A DNA stretch of 64,000 bases. It comes from SIG435 sp045530725. Lineage in GTDB: Bacteria > Bacillota > Clostridia > UMGS1810. Below, piece after piece: positions 1-7,138 of the stretch. How positions within the stretch are numbered: the stretch's first letter is position 1; every line of letters begins with the position of its first letter. A program made the translations under genes and the position numbers. Below the pieces are notes generated by a model. That model did not search any database. It worked only from the letters and a program-made list of their open reading frames with translations, and was not told the DNA's origin. Location: positions 62,001-126,000 of the forward strand of contig JAZSCT010000020.1 in the NCBI GenBank assembly GCA_045530725.1, given 5' to 3'.

Positions 1-428
1 TTCTGCAGGTATTGAAGAATGTCGGTAGATACTTCTGCTTTTGCATAGTCATCTATTTCGTTGGTTCTTGGCTTTACCTTCATTGCATATGTGATTTTGT
101 TAAGATTTGCTACTCTCGTTTCTACCAAAGGTGCAATATTGTTGAAGGTTACTCTTTCAAGTCCGTTATCTGTGTTCTCAATCTGCTCCACTTCGTTTCG
201 ATACACATTAATATCGCAGTATTGATTGCCCACAAGGAAGTTGGCGTTAAGTTTCCATTGGTTCTCCAAGGGAAGTCTTTCCTGCTTTCTTCTTTCCAGG
301 TCCTTTTTGATTTTGGCTATGATGTTGTCCTTATATAGCGGTGCTCCATCTGAATCGAAATCAAGAACTTCTCTTTCTTCATCAGATTTCCGAGCCATCA
401 TAGACTTAAATCTACCAATAATGTTCAC
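1..428 (-). CDS. Phage portal protein, N-terminal part (runs off the window)
   Basis: An open frame starts at GTG 428 and continues past base 1, so 142 residues are visible. It overlaps the stop of the preceding small gene by four bases and has a GGGGGTG ribosome-binding site. Its place directly after TerL and two small genes is where a portal gene normally sits. The visible part is a charged helical stretch (KKDLERRKQERLPLENQW, about residues 43-60), then an NFLVGNQY motif and an NNIAPLVETRVANL segment, which fit the N-terminal arm of dodecameric portal rings. The portal docks TerL and conducts DNA into the capsid. The assignment is by context and general look; the family cannot be fixed without the rest. 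Confidence 0.7.
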   Translation of the reverse strand, partial: MNIIGRFKSMMARKSDEEREVLDFDSDGAPLYKDNIIAKIKKDLERRKQERLPLENQWKLNANFLVGNQYCDINVYRNEVEQIENTDNGLERVTFNNIAPLVETRVANLNKITYAMKVKPRTNEIDDYAKAEVSTDILQYLQ

Positions 429-646
429 CCTTCATTCACCCCCTTGTTAGGATTTCGCCAATCCTTTTTGATTTTTTCTGCTTTGCTTTCGGGATTTACA
501 ATCTGTCGGCTATCTTCTTTCGTATATTCAGACACATTCCTTGAAAGAAATCCCTTAATAATAGACTTCACAGTATAAAGATGTGCAACTTCCAATCCAA
601 CTATAGCAAGAGAGAGAATGGCTATAACAAATACTTCTACCATCAC
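425..646 (-). CDS. Small phage membrane protein, unknown function
   Basis: This 73-residue protein has one clear hydrophobic helix near its N-terminus (about residues 3-22, VEVFVIAILSLAIVGLEVAH), followed by a basic, charged tail. It lies between the zinc-ribbon-like protein and the portal gene and its stop codon overlaps the portal start, so the two are translationally coupled. Small membrane proteins are common at this place in Firmicutes siphophages, but no function is known to me. It could act in the membrane or simply be a fast-evolving accessory protein. Confidence 0.6.
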   Translation of the reverse strand: MMVEVFVIAILSLAIVGLEVAHLYTVKSIIKGFLSRNVSEYTKEDSRQIVNPESKAEKIKKDWRNPNKGVNEG

Positions 647-654
647 TTACACCT

Positions 655-972
655 CTATTTTGTTGTTTTGGTCTTGGATTTTGACTTCGCAGGAGTTTTT
701 GTATCGTAAGAAGGTTCTTTTTCGCCTTCTTCCTGATTAACTACCTCTGTGTCATTTTTGCCATCTTCATTGGGATTGATTTCATCTGCTTTTTTCTTTT
801 CATCTGCTTTTTTCTTCGGATTTTCAAGCATCTTGATTTCACTCAATGCACTTAAGAGACAATCCTTGCATAGGATTACTCCACCAAACTCCCTTGTCTT
901 TGAGATTGCATAAGCATCTGTATTCTTGCAACCTCTCATCATACATTTTCTTCTTACTTTTCGGATATTCAT
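655..972 (-). CDS. Zinc-knuckle-like phage protein with lysine-rich tail
   Basis: The 105-residue product has four cysteines in its first 40 residues (KCMMRGC, then LCKDC), spaced like a small zinc ribbon. A low-complexity charged tail follows, beginning with a repeated KKKADE and ending in a TPAKSKSKTKTTK stretch. The start overlaps the TerL stop by four bases, so it is expressed with the packaging genes. I do not recognise the family. The shape (small zinc domain plus disordered basic tail) suggests a nucleic-acid or protein contact, which is inference only. Confidence 0.6.
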   Translation of the reverse strand: MNIRKVRRKCMMRGCKNTDAYAISKTREFGGVILCKDCLLSALSEIKMLENPKKKADEKKKADEINPNEDGKNDTEVVNQEEGEKEPSYDTKTPAKSKSKTKTTK

Positions 973-2312
973 CTTAATCCACTCCTTCTTCTGTTTTGTT
1001 TAAGTAGTTTTTCTTTCATTTTCTCAATATCGGTTTTCTTTTTCTTCTCCGGTAACGACGGATGAATGTACTGCACCGCAAAATATCTCAATGCATCCGG
1101 AAGATGCGTAATGTGATGTGGTTCGGTCATACAATCTGTGGGTTTCTTTGCATCTCTTTGCAATGCAGGAAGATACTCAATAAGTCTTTCGCAATTAGAA
1201 AAGAATTTTATTCTTGAAGTCCTTTCTCCTTCTTCTGCTCCATCTCTGACTTTCATCAAATCTTTAAGAGCCAACCACCCTGTTTCTCTGTTGTTGTTTC
1301 CCTTTATGAGTGGAAGACCATTTTCACGAAATAAATCTGCTTTGCATTTTGCCGATTCCTGGCTTCTCGCCCATATATCAGATGGTGCTACTGTGTACTG
1401 AATCTCTTCATTTTCCGAAAGATTCGTTATATCTTCTGAACCATCACTTATTATTTTGTCGCTTTCTGCATATTCACGATATACATAAAGATTTCCAAGT
1501 TCATCTACTGCAACCCATACACAAGCAAGACAGTCGAGACCATAGTCAATGGCTCTGTATCTTCTCCAATGTTCGGGAATGTCAAAAGGTTCTATTACGT
1601 GAACACTTCTGTCAAACTCACTGAAATACTGACCTGCCAACATATCCCAGTTGCCGTCTCTCCAAGCCTGTCTTAATCCTTCATCAAGATTATTAAGCAT
1701 ATCTACATATCCTGGATCCTTTTCCATCAGAACTTTATTATCAAACACGGTAGCAGATATGAATGTGTATTCCTCTGGATTCTCTGTTGGTTTATATCTT
1801 TTGCTTATAAAGAGACGTTTTACCCATTCATGACCTACACCACCTGGGTTACAAGTAAGATACATCCTCTTGGGAAAATCATTGGCACCTCTGAGACACG
1901 CAGTAAGAGTCTGAAACTGATATTCGGTAAACTGCGTTGCTTCATCAAGACATATAATGTCATACTCATTTCCCTGATACTGCAAAACATCACTTTCTGA
2001 CTTACAGTAACCAAGTTTGATTGTGCTGCCATTAGGGAAGGAAAAAACTTTATCAGTATCTTTGTATCTTGCTATACCTTTAAGTTCTACACACAACGTA
2101 TTTACGTGGTTTTCTTTCAGTTCGGGATATGTTCTTCTCAGAAGTAATATCCTTATACCGCCATACATCAGACTTAACAAGGCTATCTTTTTTCTTAGTA
2201 CCCACGATTTGCCACCGCCACGTGCACCGCCATAACAAATATACTTTGTACGAGCCTTGCAGAATATCTCTTGTTTCGGTTGCATCGATGATAAATCGAT
2301 TTTAACCTGCAT
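969..2312 (-). CDS. terL: Terminase large subunit (packaging ATPase-nuclease)
   Basis: This 447-residue protein is the motor that cuts concatemeric phage DNA and pumps it into the prohead through the portal. The ATPase half has a Walker A loop GGARGGGKS at residues 28-36 and a Walker B strand IICLDEAT near residue 120, followed by a TCNPGG coupling motif. The nuclease half has the first acidic motif RAIDYGLD near residue 250 and a late PDALRY motif typical of terminase RNase-H folds. The start overlaps the end of TerS by 11 bases and the stop overlaps the next gene by four. Length is normal for siphophage TerL. Confidence 0.95.
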   Translation of the reverse strand: MQVKIDLSSMQPKQEIFCKARTKYICYGGARGGGKSWVLRKKIALLSLMYGGIRILLLRRTYPELKENHVNTLCVELKGIARYKDTDKVFSFPNGSTIKLGYCKSESDVLQYQGNEYDIICLDEATQFTEYQFQTLTACLRGANDFPKRMYLTCNPGGVGHEWVKRLFISKRYKPTENPEEYTFISATVFDNKVLMEKDPGYVDMLNNLDEGLRQAWRDGNWDMLAGQYFSEFDRSVHVIEPFDIPEHWRRYRAIDYGLDCLACVWVAVDELGNLYVYREYAESDKIISDGSEDITNLSENEEIQYTVAPSDIWARSQESAKCKADLFRENGLPLIKGNNNRETGWLALKDLMKVRDGAEEGERTSRIKFFSNCERLIEYLPALQRDAKKPTDCMTEPHHITHLPDALRYFAVQYIHPSLPEKKKKTDIEKMKEKLLKQNRRRSGLR

Positions 2313-2802
2313 ACTCTTCGGCTCCCTTTGGAAGTTCGATTGTTACTTTTGTATTTTCGGTACTTTCTCCCTTTGCAAGTGCTCTCTTGTCATACTCGGT
2401 ACCTATTACAGTCGCAAGTGCTTTGATATCCTGTAACTGAAGACTTCTCAACTTCTTTGCTATAGCCTGTTTATCTGTATCTGATATATCTTCCTTATCT
2501 GCATCAAATACAGTATCTATAAGTTCATCGATTTCGTCTTCCTTTTCCAATGCTCTGTCAAGTCTTCTCTCAATGAGTTCCTGACCCTTACTTATAATCC
2601 TTGTTGCCTGTTCCACAAATTCTTCTCTTTTTTGTTTACGAAGTTTTACAAACTCAGGCAAATCCTTACAAGCCTTCACGATGTCTCTTACTGTGTTGAC
2701 AGGTACATCTAAATCTCTCGCAGTCTGTGAATAGTTGTCTGTTATAGACCAGGACACCATAACTCTGATTACAGTTGCAGGGTCCGTCTTCTTTCCTTTC
2801 AC
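2302..2802 (-). CDS. terS: Terminase small subunit
   Basis: TerS recognises the packaging site and recruits TerL. The N-terminal part (about residues 10-50) reads as a helix-turn-helix (SQTARDLDVPVNTVRDIVKA), followed by a long charged helical region (EFVEQATRIISKGQELIERR) for oligomerisation. I place the start at GTG 2802 because AAAGGTGG lies at proper distance upstream; the frame is open further to 2883 but without a better site. That gives 166 residues, a common size. The gene precedes and overlaps terL. It diverges from the operator-controlled cassette that starts at 2891. Confidence 0.85.
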   Translation of the reverse strand: MKGKKTDPATVIRVMVSWSITDNYSQTARDLDVPVNTVRDIVKACKDLPEFVKLRKQKREEFVEQATRIISKGQELIERRLDRALEKEDEIDELIDTVFDADKEDISDTDKQAIAKKLRSLQLQDIKALATVIGTEYDKRALAKGESTENTKVTIELPKGAEEYAG

Positions 2803-2890
2803 TTCGTCACCACCTTTCATTAAGAGTAACACGGGTAGGGTGCTCGTTATCACGGAATTTCGGCATCTGAAAAAATTTTTCAAAAAAGTC

Positions 2891-2920
2891 TTGACAATAC
2901 GGCAGACCGTATGATATCAT
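2891..2920 (+). promoter_or_regulatory. Promoter of the PcfK/PcfJ cassette
   Basis: A perfect TTGACA (2891-2896) is followed after 18 bases by TATCAT (2915-2920). The spacer contains a 16-bp perfect palindrome, so a bound repressor would block RNA polymerase. The -10 region lies in its own palindrome, ATGATATCAT (2911-2920). Confidence 0.8.
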
Positions 2921-2949
2921 ACACTCATAAGCAATACGGCAGACCGTAT
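2897..2949. promoter_or_regulatory. Two identical 16-bp palindromic operators
   Basis: ATACGGCAGACCGTAT occurs at 2897-2912 and again, identical, at 2934-2949. The centres are 37 bp apart. The first copy fills the spacer between -35 and -10 and the second lies just downstream of the expected transcription start. A half copy in the opposite sense (ATACGGTC) occurs in the first gene near 3063. The regulator is not identified; the small ribbon-helix-helix-like protein at 5056-5232 is a candidate. Confidence 0.85.
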
Positions 2950-2968
2950 AACGAAAGGAGAAATGAAT

Positions 2969-3139
2969 ATGCTTAACAACAAAACAATTACTCTAAATCT
3001 CAAGAGAATAGAGGTGTGCGATTTGATTCTCGCGTGTGGTATTTTTGCAAGAGAAAAAACAAATACGGTCAAATGGGAAACACTTCACGATAAACTATCA
3101 GAGATATTACACCAATGGGATGAAGAAAATGCAGAGTGA
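2969..3139 (+). CDS. 56-residue protein, first gene of the operator-controlled cassette
   Basis: The frame starts at ATG 2969, eight bases after an AAAGGAG ribosome-binding site, and ends with TGA at 3137-3139. An earlier ATG at 2963 lies in another frame too close to the site. The product is mixed alpha/beta in look, with an acidic C-terminus (HQWDEENAE) and two cysteines, and no membrane segment. I do not recognise it. It is the first gene behind the promoter with paired palindromes, so it may be an autoregulator, but no clear helix-turn-helix is visible. Confidence 0.65.
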   Translation: MLNNKTITLNLKRIEVCDLILACGIFAREKTNTVKWETLHDKLSEILHQWDEENAE

Positions 3140-3157
3140 CGAGAACTTCGGTTCTCG
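3140..3157 (+). other. Perfect RNA hairpin with UUCG loop
   Basis: CGAGAAC and GTTCTCG form a seven-pair stem closed by TTCG, directly after the stop codon of the 56-residue gene. No T-run follows, so it is not an obvious terminator. It may stabilise the upstream message or adjust expression of the PcfK-like gene. Confidence 0.6.
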
Positions 3158-3225
3158 GTAATGCGGACAGTCAGACGGTCACAATTCCCGACAGACATTC
3201 CGATAATACAGAAAGGATGTAAAGT

Positions 3226-3711
3226 ATGAAAAATTTAAATCTAAAAGCAACAACAAAACCGCAGGAAGTAGTAAAAGCCTTCCTGGAACAAAATGCAAGT
3301 GATGTTCTTGCAGACAAAATCAATAATGGTGTGTCAATCCAACAGGATGGGAAAACTCTTATAAACAAGAAAACCCTTGACGGATTTATGGATTATGCCA
3401 CATCTGAAGCACAGAAAATTGCAGAAAAGGGTGCAAGATGCTCCTGCGTACAGGATGATATCGTATTCGGATGGGCGATTCATTACTTTGAGGAAGATAG
3501 TATCATCGGCGAATTATTCAATGAGGATGGTTCAAAATATACTCCAACTCCGAAGAAAGTCGAGAAAAAGAATACTGCTAAGAAAACCGAAAAGAAACCC
3601 GAGAAAAAGGATAAGGTTGTTAAACTTGACAACAAAATGTCAAGACCTGCAGGAAAGAATATTCCATCTACTCAGTTGTCATTTATCGACTTGTTTGCAA
3701 AAGGAGAATAG
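3226..3711 (+). CDS. PcfK-like protein
   Basis: This 161-residue protein resembles PcfK-like proteins, which occur next to PcfJ-like proteins in conjugative plasmids (named from pCF10) and phages of Firmicutes. The first 105 residues look folded, with a CSCVQDDIVFGWAIHYFEEDS segment at about 70-90 that I associate with the family. A lysine-rich linker (TPKKVEKKNTAKKTEKKPEKK) and a short conserved-looking tail ending SFIDLFAKGE follow. The start at ATG 3226 has AGAAAGGATG upstream. It lies two bases before the PcfJ-like gene, whose ribosome-binding site is inside this gene's end. No biochemical function is established that I know of. Confidence 0.7.
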   Translation: MKNLNLKATTKPQEVVKAFLEQNASDVLADKINNGVSIQQDGKTLINKKTLDGFMDYATSEAQKIAEKGARCSCVQDDIVFGWAIHYFEEDSIIGELFNEDGSKYTPTPKKVEKKNTAKKTEKKPEKKDKVVKLDNKMSRPAGKNIPSTQLSFIDLFAKGE

Positions 3712-3713
3712 AT

Positions 3714-4997
3714 ATGAAGATAGATAAGATAAAAGCAATCCCCAAATCCATAATAGGAGAGATTAAGAAAAGAGATCCGAAAACAGGCGGTCAGACAAGA
3801 TATTATGCATATCTCACTACCAATGACAAGGAACTCGTAAAAGTAACAGTAGCAGTCAAATATAAAAATAATAAATTCTACTATAAGCAATGTTCAGTTC
3901 ACGGACTCGATTCTGACAAATGCTTTGTAAGGGATATGGAGTTTACCTATCTTGCAGGTTATCAAGTGGGATGGTATTCTGAAGGACTTGCGAAGAGCCC
4001 TAAATACTACGAGGATGGGATATGGTATGACTTCGAAGATAAATACTTCAATCCCTATGCTCCATTGTTAAACCCCGAGTATGTTTCGAGATTTCCCGAA
4101 TTTAAGTATAGTGCCTGGGAACTCTACAACGGAGACGATATCATAGCATACTTGAGAACTTACAGAGAATATCCTCAGACAGAATTTCTTCTCAAGTTCG
4201 GACTTTCAAACTATATATCTAAAACAATTCTGAAACACATAGGCAAAGATAAAAAATTCAGAAAATGGCTCTGTTCAAATGCCGAGGAACTTAAGCACAA
4301 CTTATTCTATACCTCATCCGTTATAAAGGCATACAAAGAAAATGCATCTTTAGATGTAGTTCAGTACTATGAAAAGGAGAAAAAATCAGTTCTCTCAGAA
4401 ATCCGCAAATTGTTTGGAAAAGATATCAATAAATACATTGATTATGCTAAAGCAAAAAATATAGGGCATTATACATACCTTGACTATCTTAATGCTTGTA
4501 ATTATCTCGGTTTGGATATGACCGAAGATAAAAACCGTTTCCCACATAACTTCAAGCATTGGCACGATGTAAGAATAGACGAATACAAAACCGCAAAAGC
4601 AATAAAGGATGCAGAAGAGAAAAAAGCATTCTATGATAAGTTCTCAAAGGTAGCAGATAAGTATTCAGATCTGCAGTATAACAATAACGATGCTTATGTT
4701 GTAGTGATAGCACATAGTCCTGCAGACCTCGTTAATGAAGGCAATAAACTCAATCATTGTGTTGGCGAAATGGGTTATGACCAAAAGTTCATCAGAGAAG
4801 AAACTTTAATCTTCTTCGTGAGAACAAAGGACAATCCATCAGAACCTTTTGTTACTGTGGAGTATTCATTGAAAAGCAAAAAGATTTTACAATGCTACGG
4901 AAAGGGAAATTCAAAACCTAATTCAGAAGTAACAACATACATTAATAACATTTGGAATCCCTATGCCAAGAAGATGTTAAAGAAAATGGTGGCATAA
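3714..4997 (+). CDS. PcfJ-like protein
   Basis: The 427-residue product has the C-terminal signature of PcfJ-like proteins: EGNKLNHCVGEMGY with the central HCVG at about residue 347-350, then FVRTKDNPSEPFVTVEYS and an LQCYGKGNSKP motif near 390-403. The N-terminal 300 residues are largely helical and less distinctive. PcfJ proteins are encoded on conjugative plasmids and phages, nearly always with PcfK; their activity is not settled. The invariant His-Cys and the Gly-rich motif suggest a catalytic or ligand pocket, which is inference. Start ATG 3714 has AAAGGAG upstream inside pcfK, so the pair is coupled. Confidence 0.75.
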   Translation: MKIDKIKAIPKSIIGEIKKRDPKTGGQTRYYAYLTTNDKELVKVTVAVKYKNNKFYYKQCSVHGLDSDKCFVRDMEFTYLAGYQVGWYSEGLAKSPKYYEDGIWYDFEDKYFNPYAPLLNPEYVSRFPEFKYSAWELYNGDDIIAYLRTYREYPQTEFLLKFGLSNYISKTILKHIGKDKKFRKWLCSNAEELKHNLFYTSSVIKAYKENASLDVVQYYEKEKKSVLSEIRKLFGKDINKYIDYAKAKNIGHYTYLDYLNACNYLGLDMTEDKNRFPHNFKHWHDVRIDEYKTAKAIKDAEEKKAFYDKFSKVADKYSDLQYNNNDAYVVVIAHSPADLVNEGNKLNHCVGEMGYDQKFIREETLIFFVRTKDNPSEPFVTVEYSLKSKKILQCYGKGNSKPNSEVTTYINNIWNPYAKKMLKKMVA

Positions 4998-4999
4998 GG

Positions 5000-5029
5000 T
5001 TGACAAAATCAATTCAGATTTGATAAAAT
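5000..5029 (+). promoter_or_regulatory. Promoter for the small 58-residue gene
   Basis: TTGACA (5000-5005) and TAAAAT (5024-5029) are 18 bases apart, starting three bases after the PcfJ-like stop. The last gene of the cassette can therefore be made separately from the PcfK/PcfJ message. Confidence 0.65.
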
Positions 5030-5055
5030 AAGTCATCACGAAAGGAGTGATACCT

Positions 5056-5232
5056 ATGGCAAGAAATTTTGTCAAAGAGGCAAAATGGGTTAAAAATACA
5101 TATAAGATATATACATTCAAAGCAAGGATCGATAACGGAGAGGCAGAGAAACTTCAGACTGCACTCAAGGGAAAAACCTTTGCCGAATGGGTAAGAGAAA
5201 AACTCGAATCCGAAAAAGACAAATCTGAATAA
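5056..5232 (+). CDS. Small ribbon-helix-helix-like protein
   Basis: The 58-residue product starts at ATG 5056, eight bases after AAAGGAG; a GTG nine bases upstream overlaps the ribosome-binding site and is unlikely. Residues about 17-52 (a strand YKIYTFKARID, then a helix GEAEKLQTALKG, a turn, and a helix TFAEWVREKLES) match the order of a ribbon-helix-helix domain. Such proteins often bind short palindromes as paired dimers, so it could be the regulator of the operators at 2897-2949. It has its own promoter and is followed by a terminator. Homology is suspected from fold pattern only. Confidence 0.6.
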   Translation: MARNFVKEAKWVKNTYKIYTFKARIDNGEAEKLQTALKGKTFAEWVREKLESEKDKSE

Positions 5233-5237
5233 AACTC

Positions 5238-5276
5238 AAGGGATGAAGTTCAAATGCTCCATCCCTTATTTTTTAT
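5238..5276 (+). terminator. Terminator between the cassette and the leftward genes
   Basis: AAGGGATG (5238-5245) pairs with CATCCCTT (5260-5267), followed by a T-rich run on the plus strand. The leftward gene's stop codon lies at its right edge. In the minus direction it is followed by GAGTTTTATT, so it may slow leftward transcription only weakly. Confidence 0.75.
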
Positions 5277-5550
5277 CCCATTTATTATAAAATTCATTCC
5301 GCAATTCGTATAACTTTGTTTCTGCTATGTAATACTTCATTGCGATGCTTGTGATACTCTCGTGTTCATTTGTCATAACATCGAATAGGGCATTGTAATC
5401 TTCCCCTGCTATCTCTATACATAAATCAACTATCTTATCTCTTATTTCTTGCGGTTGGTCTTTGTAATCCATACAAGTGAAGTGAATCAGTCCCTGTTTG
5501 TTATAGGAGAGTTTAATTCCTCTCCGCTTTTTGAACTTCAAGAATATCAC
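5266..5550 (-). CDS. Phage protein of unknown function, 94 residues
   Basis: The product begins with a basic segment (FKFKKRRGIKLSY in essence) and continues as two to three acidic helices; the sequence ITSIAMKYYIAETKLYELRNEFY near the C-terminus could be a helix-turn-helix or a helical hairpin. It overlaps the next upstream gene by four bases (coupled start) and ends in the shared terminator. It is the last gene of the leftward early block before the oppositely oriented cassette. I do not recognise a family. Confidence 0.55.
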   Translation of the reverse strand: MIFLKFKKRRGIKLSYNKQGLIHFTCMDYKDQPQEIRDKIVDLCIEIAGEDYNALFDVMTNEHESITSIAMKYYIAETKLYELRNEFYNKWDKK

Positions 5551-6107
5551 CTTCTCGCCCTTTCTGATATTACCTTTAAGAGCATATCTTTTATGATTCC
5601 ACCCTCATTAATTTTTATCTTATTGCCTGCTCCGATGATGTTGTTGTAGGCTCGGGCAACCATCAAACCATCTTTATATTCAATAGCCTCAATGAAGTCT
5701 GATGGCAGATGCCCATCTGGAGAACACATCTTGATTATACTCTCAACCGTATCTCCGATGAGAAGAAACATACAAAGGTTATACTTATGCGCCTCTTCAT
5801 CCCTTGAAGGATTAGCCTTTCCTTCCTTTTTCATTCTGTTAACAAGGGACTGTACCTGCTCATATTCTAGTCCTGTATGTATCGCTATCTGAACCAATGA
5901 TTGACAATGCATATTCTCCCTTACATACTTTTTTACCTCTGCAGTAAACTTAACCCTTGTATCTATAGTTTCAAGCCCTTCATCGATGCATTGCTTTCTT
6001 ATGGCGGTTTGTGACATAGCAATCTCTTGAGACATTTGATATACAGATTTTATGAGATGATATTTTCTCACATACTCTCTTTTCCATTCCTCAACTTTGT
6101 TTCGCAT
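5547..6107 (-). CDS. HTH-containing phage protein, paralog of the gene at 6621-7127
   Basis: This 186-residue protein has a possible helix-turn-helix at about 22-40 (YQMSQEIAMSQTAIRKQC) and a second at 70-90. Its C-terminal half resembles that of the protein at 6621-7127: LCMFLLIGDTVESIIKMC matches LCMWYLRGFSIQDILISY, EAIEYKDGLMVARAYNNI matches AALTYNDGKIFKRCYKKI, and AGNKIKIN matches AGNDVTIN. The two therefore look like diverged duplicates flanking the DUF1064 gene. A role as sigma-factor-like or late regulator is possible given the helix-turn-helix and the location before the packaging genes, but unproven. Confidence 0.6.
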   Translation of the reverse strand: MRNKVEEWKREYVRKYHLIKSVYQMSQEIAMSQTAIRKQCIDEGLETIDTRVKFTAEVKKYVRENMHCQSLVQIAIHTGLEYEQVQSLVNRMKKEGKANPSRDEEAHKYNLCMFLLIGDTVESIIKMCSPDGHLPSDFIEAIEYKDGLMVARAYNNIIGAGNKIKINEGGIIKDMLLKVISERARR

Positions 6108-6108
6108 C

Positions 6109-6492
6109 TTACACCTCTTTAATTCTGATGCCGTAGAAATAGAGCATCATTTTCTTTTCAATTTTGTAAGCCTCTGTCTTTACACCCTTTGTATCCTCTA
6201 CTACAAGTTCCCCATTTTTCTTGTAAGTGAAATCGGCATAATACGCGCATTCCTTTTCAATAACATTTCCGGGCTTAGGTTGTCCTTTTTTCGGACCTCG
6301 TTTATATACTTCTTCAGAAATATCTCTCTGCCCGGGGATAAGAACAAACTTAGTCTGACAATCAAGATCCTCAATCTGATTTGCTTTCTGCAATAGAAGG
6401 AGTTCTCTGTATCGCCTGTATTCCTTCTTACTGTCAAATACCTGTCCGTTATATGAAATCTTTTTATTTCTATACTTTCTCAACGATGTCAC
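6109..6492 (-). CDS. DUF1064 phage protein, PD-(D/E)XK nuclease-like
   Basis: The protein opens with KYRNKKISYNGQVFDSKKEY and contains CAYYADFTYKKNGELVVEDTKG near residues 85-105 and a closing YGIRIKEV strand. These are hallmarks of the DUF1064 phage family, whose D-(x)n-E-x-K arrangement resembles the PD-(D/E)XK nuclease fold (here ADF followed by VEDTKG). Such proteins may act in recombination or Holliday junction resolution; the activity is inferred from fold. The frame can start at GTG 6492; TTG 6483 has the better spacing from AAGGGG and would give 124 residues. Confidence 0.75.
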   Translation of the reverse strand: MTSLRKYRNKKISYNGQVFDSKKEYRRYRELLLLQKANQIEDLDCQTKFVLIPGQRDISEEVYKRGPKKGQPKPGNVIEKECAYYADFTYKKNGELVVEDTKGVKTEAYKIEKKMMLYFYGIRIKEV

Positions 6493-6638
6493 CCCTTATC
6501 TCGTCAATATTCGTGACATCCAATTCAAGATGTGCACCGTCTTCTGTTTCTGCATGAGCCGTTTCAATGTCATATTCACATACCCGATACGTTTTTATGT
6601 TCTTCAAAACCGTACCGTCTTTACATAATATCGTCATA
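6470..6638 (-). pseudogene. Small phage gene broken by a +1 frameshift
   Basis: From ATG 6638 the frame reads MTILCKDGTVLKK and stops after 20 residues. In the next frame a protein-like sequence continues (YRVCEYDIETAHAETEDGAH, then LELDVTNIDEIRGD) to TAG 6470. The switch is at an A-run near 6598-6602 (GAAGAAACATAAAAAC), as expected of one extra A. Joined, the product would be about 55 residues and would fill the otherwise empty gap between 6493 and 6620. It could be a sequencing error, a true mutation or programmed slippage. Confidence 0.4.
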
Positions 6639-7127
6639 AGATTTAAAACTCCTTCCGTGTTCTAACTCTGCAAAGTATTCATCCCACTTTTCAACCTTCT
6701 CTTTTAGTTTCAGACCGAGTTCAGAATCATCGTTGATAGTGACATCATTACCTGCGAACTTGATTTTCTTATAGCATCTTTTGAAAATCTTTCCGTCATT
6801 GTATGTAAGTGCAGCGATTACCTCATCATAAGAAACTTCTCCACAGTAGGATATAAGAATGTCCTGTATGCTAAACCCACGAAGGTACCACATACAAAGA
6901 ATGTGATAATGATCTTCTATAGCACTCTTGGTCTCAAATCTATCCATCTTCTTTTTGATTCTCTCACCGTGGATATCCTGATGCCACCTCTTTGCCACAG
7001 GGATCGGCACTCTGAACTTCTTTGCCAATGCTCGGTATGAGATTTTCTTATTGGCAAGGATATACTCCGCCTGCACAAACGATGGCTGAAGATTCTCATA
7101 TTTTGGTTTTCTCGGCAATGGTATCAC
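6621..7127 (-). CDS. HTH-containing phage protein, paralog of the gene at 5547-6107
   Basis: The 168-residue product has a good helix-turn-helix at about 25-50 (ISYRALAKKFRVPIPVAKRW) followed by a basic stretch (RIKKKMDRF). The later part shares the LCM, AALTYNDG and AGND motifs with the protein at 5547-6107. A compact DNA-binding head and a conserved C-terminal module suggest a regulator or terminase-related adaptor, which remains inference. AGGAG lies a few bases ahead of the start at ATG 7127. Confidence 0.6.
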   Translation of the reverse strand: MIPLPRKPKYENLQPSFVQAEYILANKKISYRALAKKFRVPIPVAKRWHQDIHGERIKKKMDRFETKSAIEDHYHILCMWYLRGFSIQDILISYCGEVSYDEVIAALTYNDGKIFKRCYKKIKFAGNDVTINDDSELGLKLKEKVEKWDEYFAELEHGRSFKSYDDIM

Positions 7128-7138
7128 TCCTTTCGTAT

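Noticed and set aside
12..450. Plus-strand frames of 108 and 74 residues
   Set aside because: They are antisense to the portal gene, which is open through the window edge and has a ribosome-binding site and the expected place after TerL.
3171..3368. Minus-strand 65-residue frame over the PcfK-like gene
   Set aside because: No start site and opposite to a gene with good evidence.
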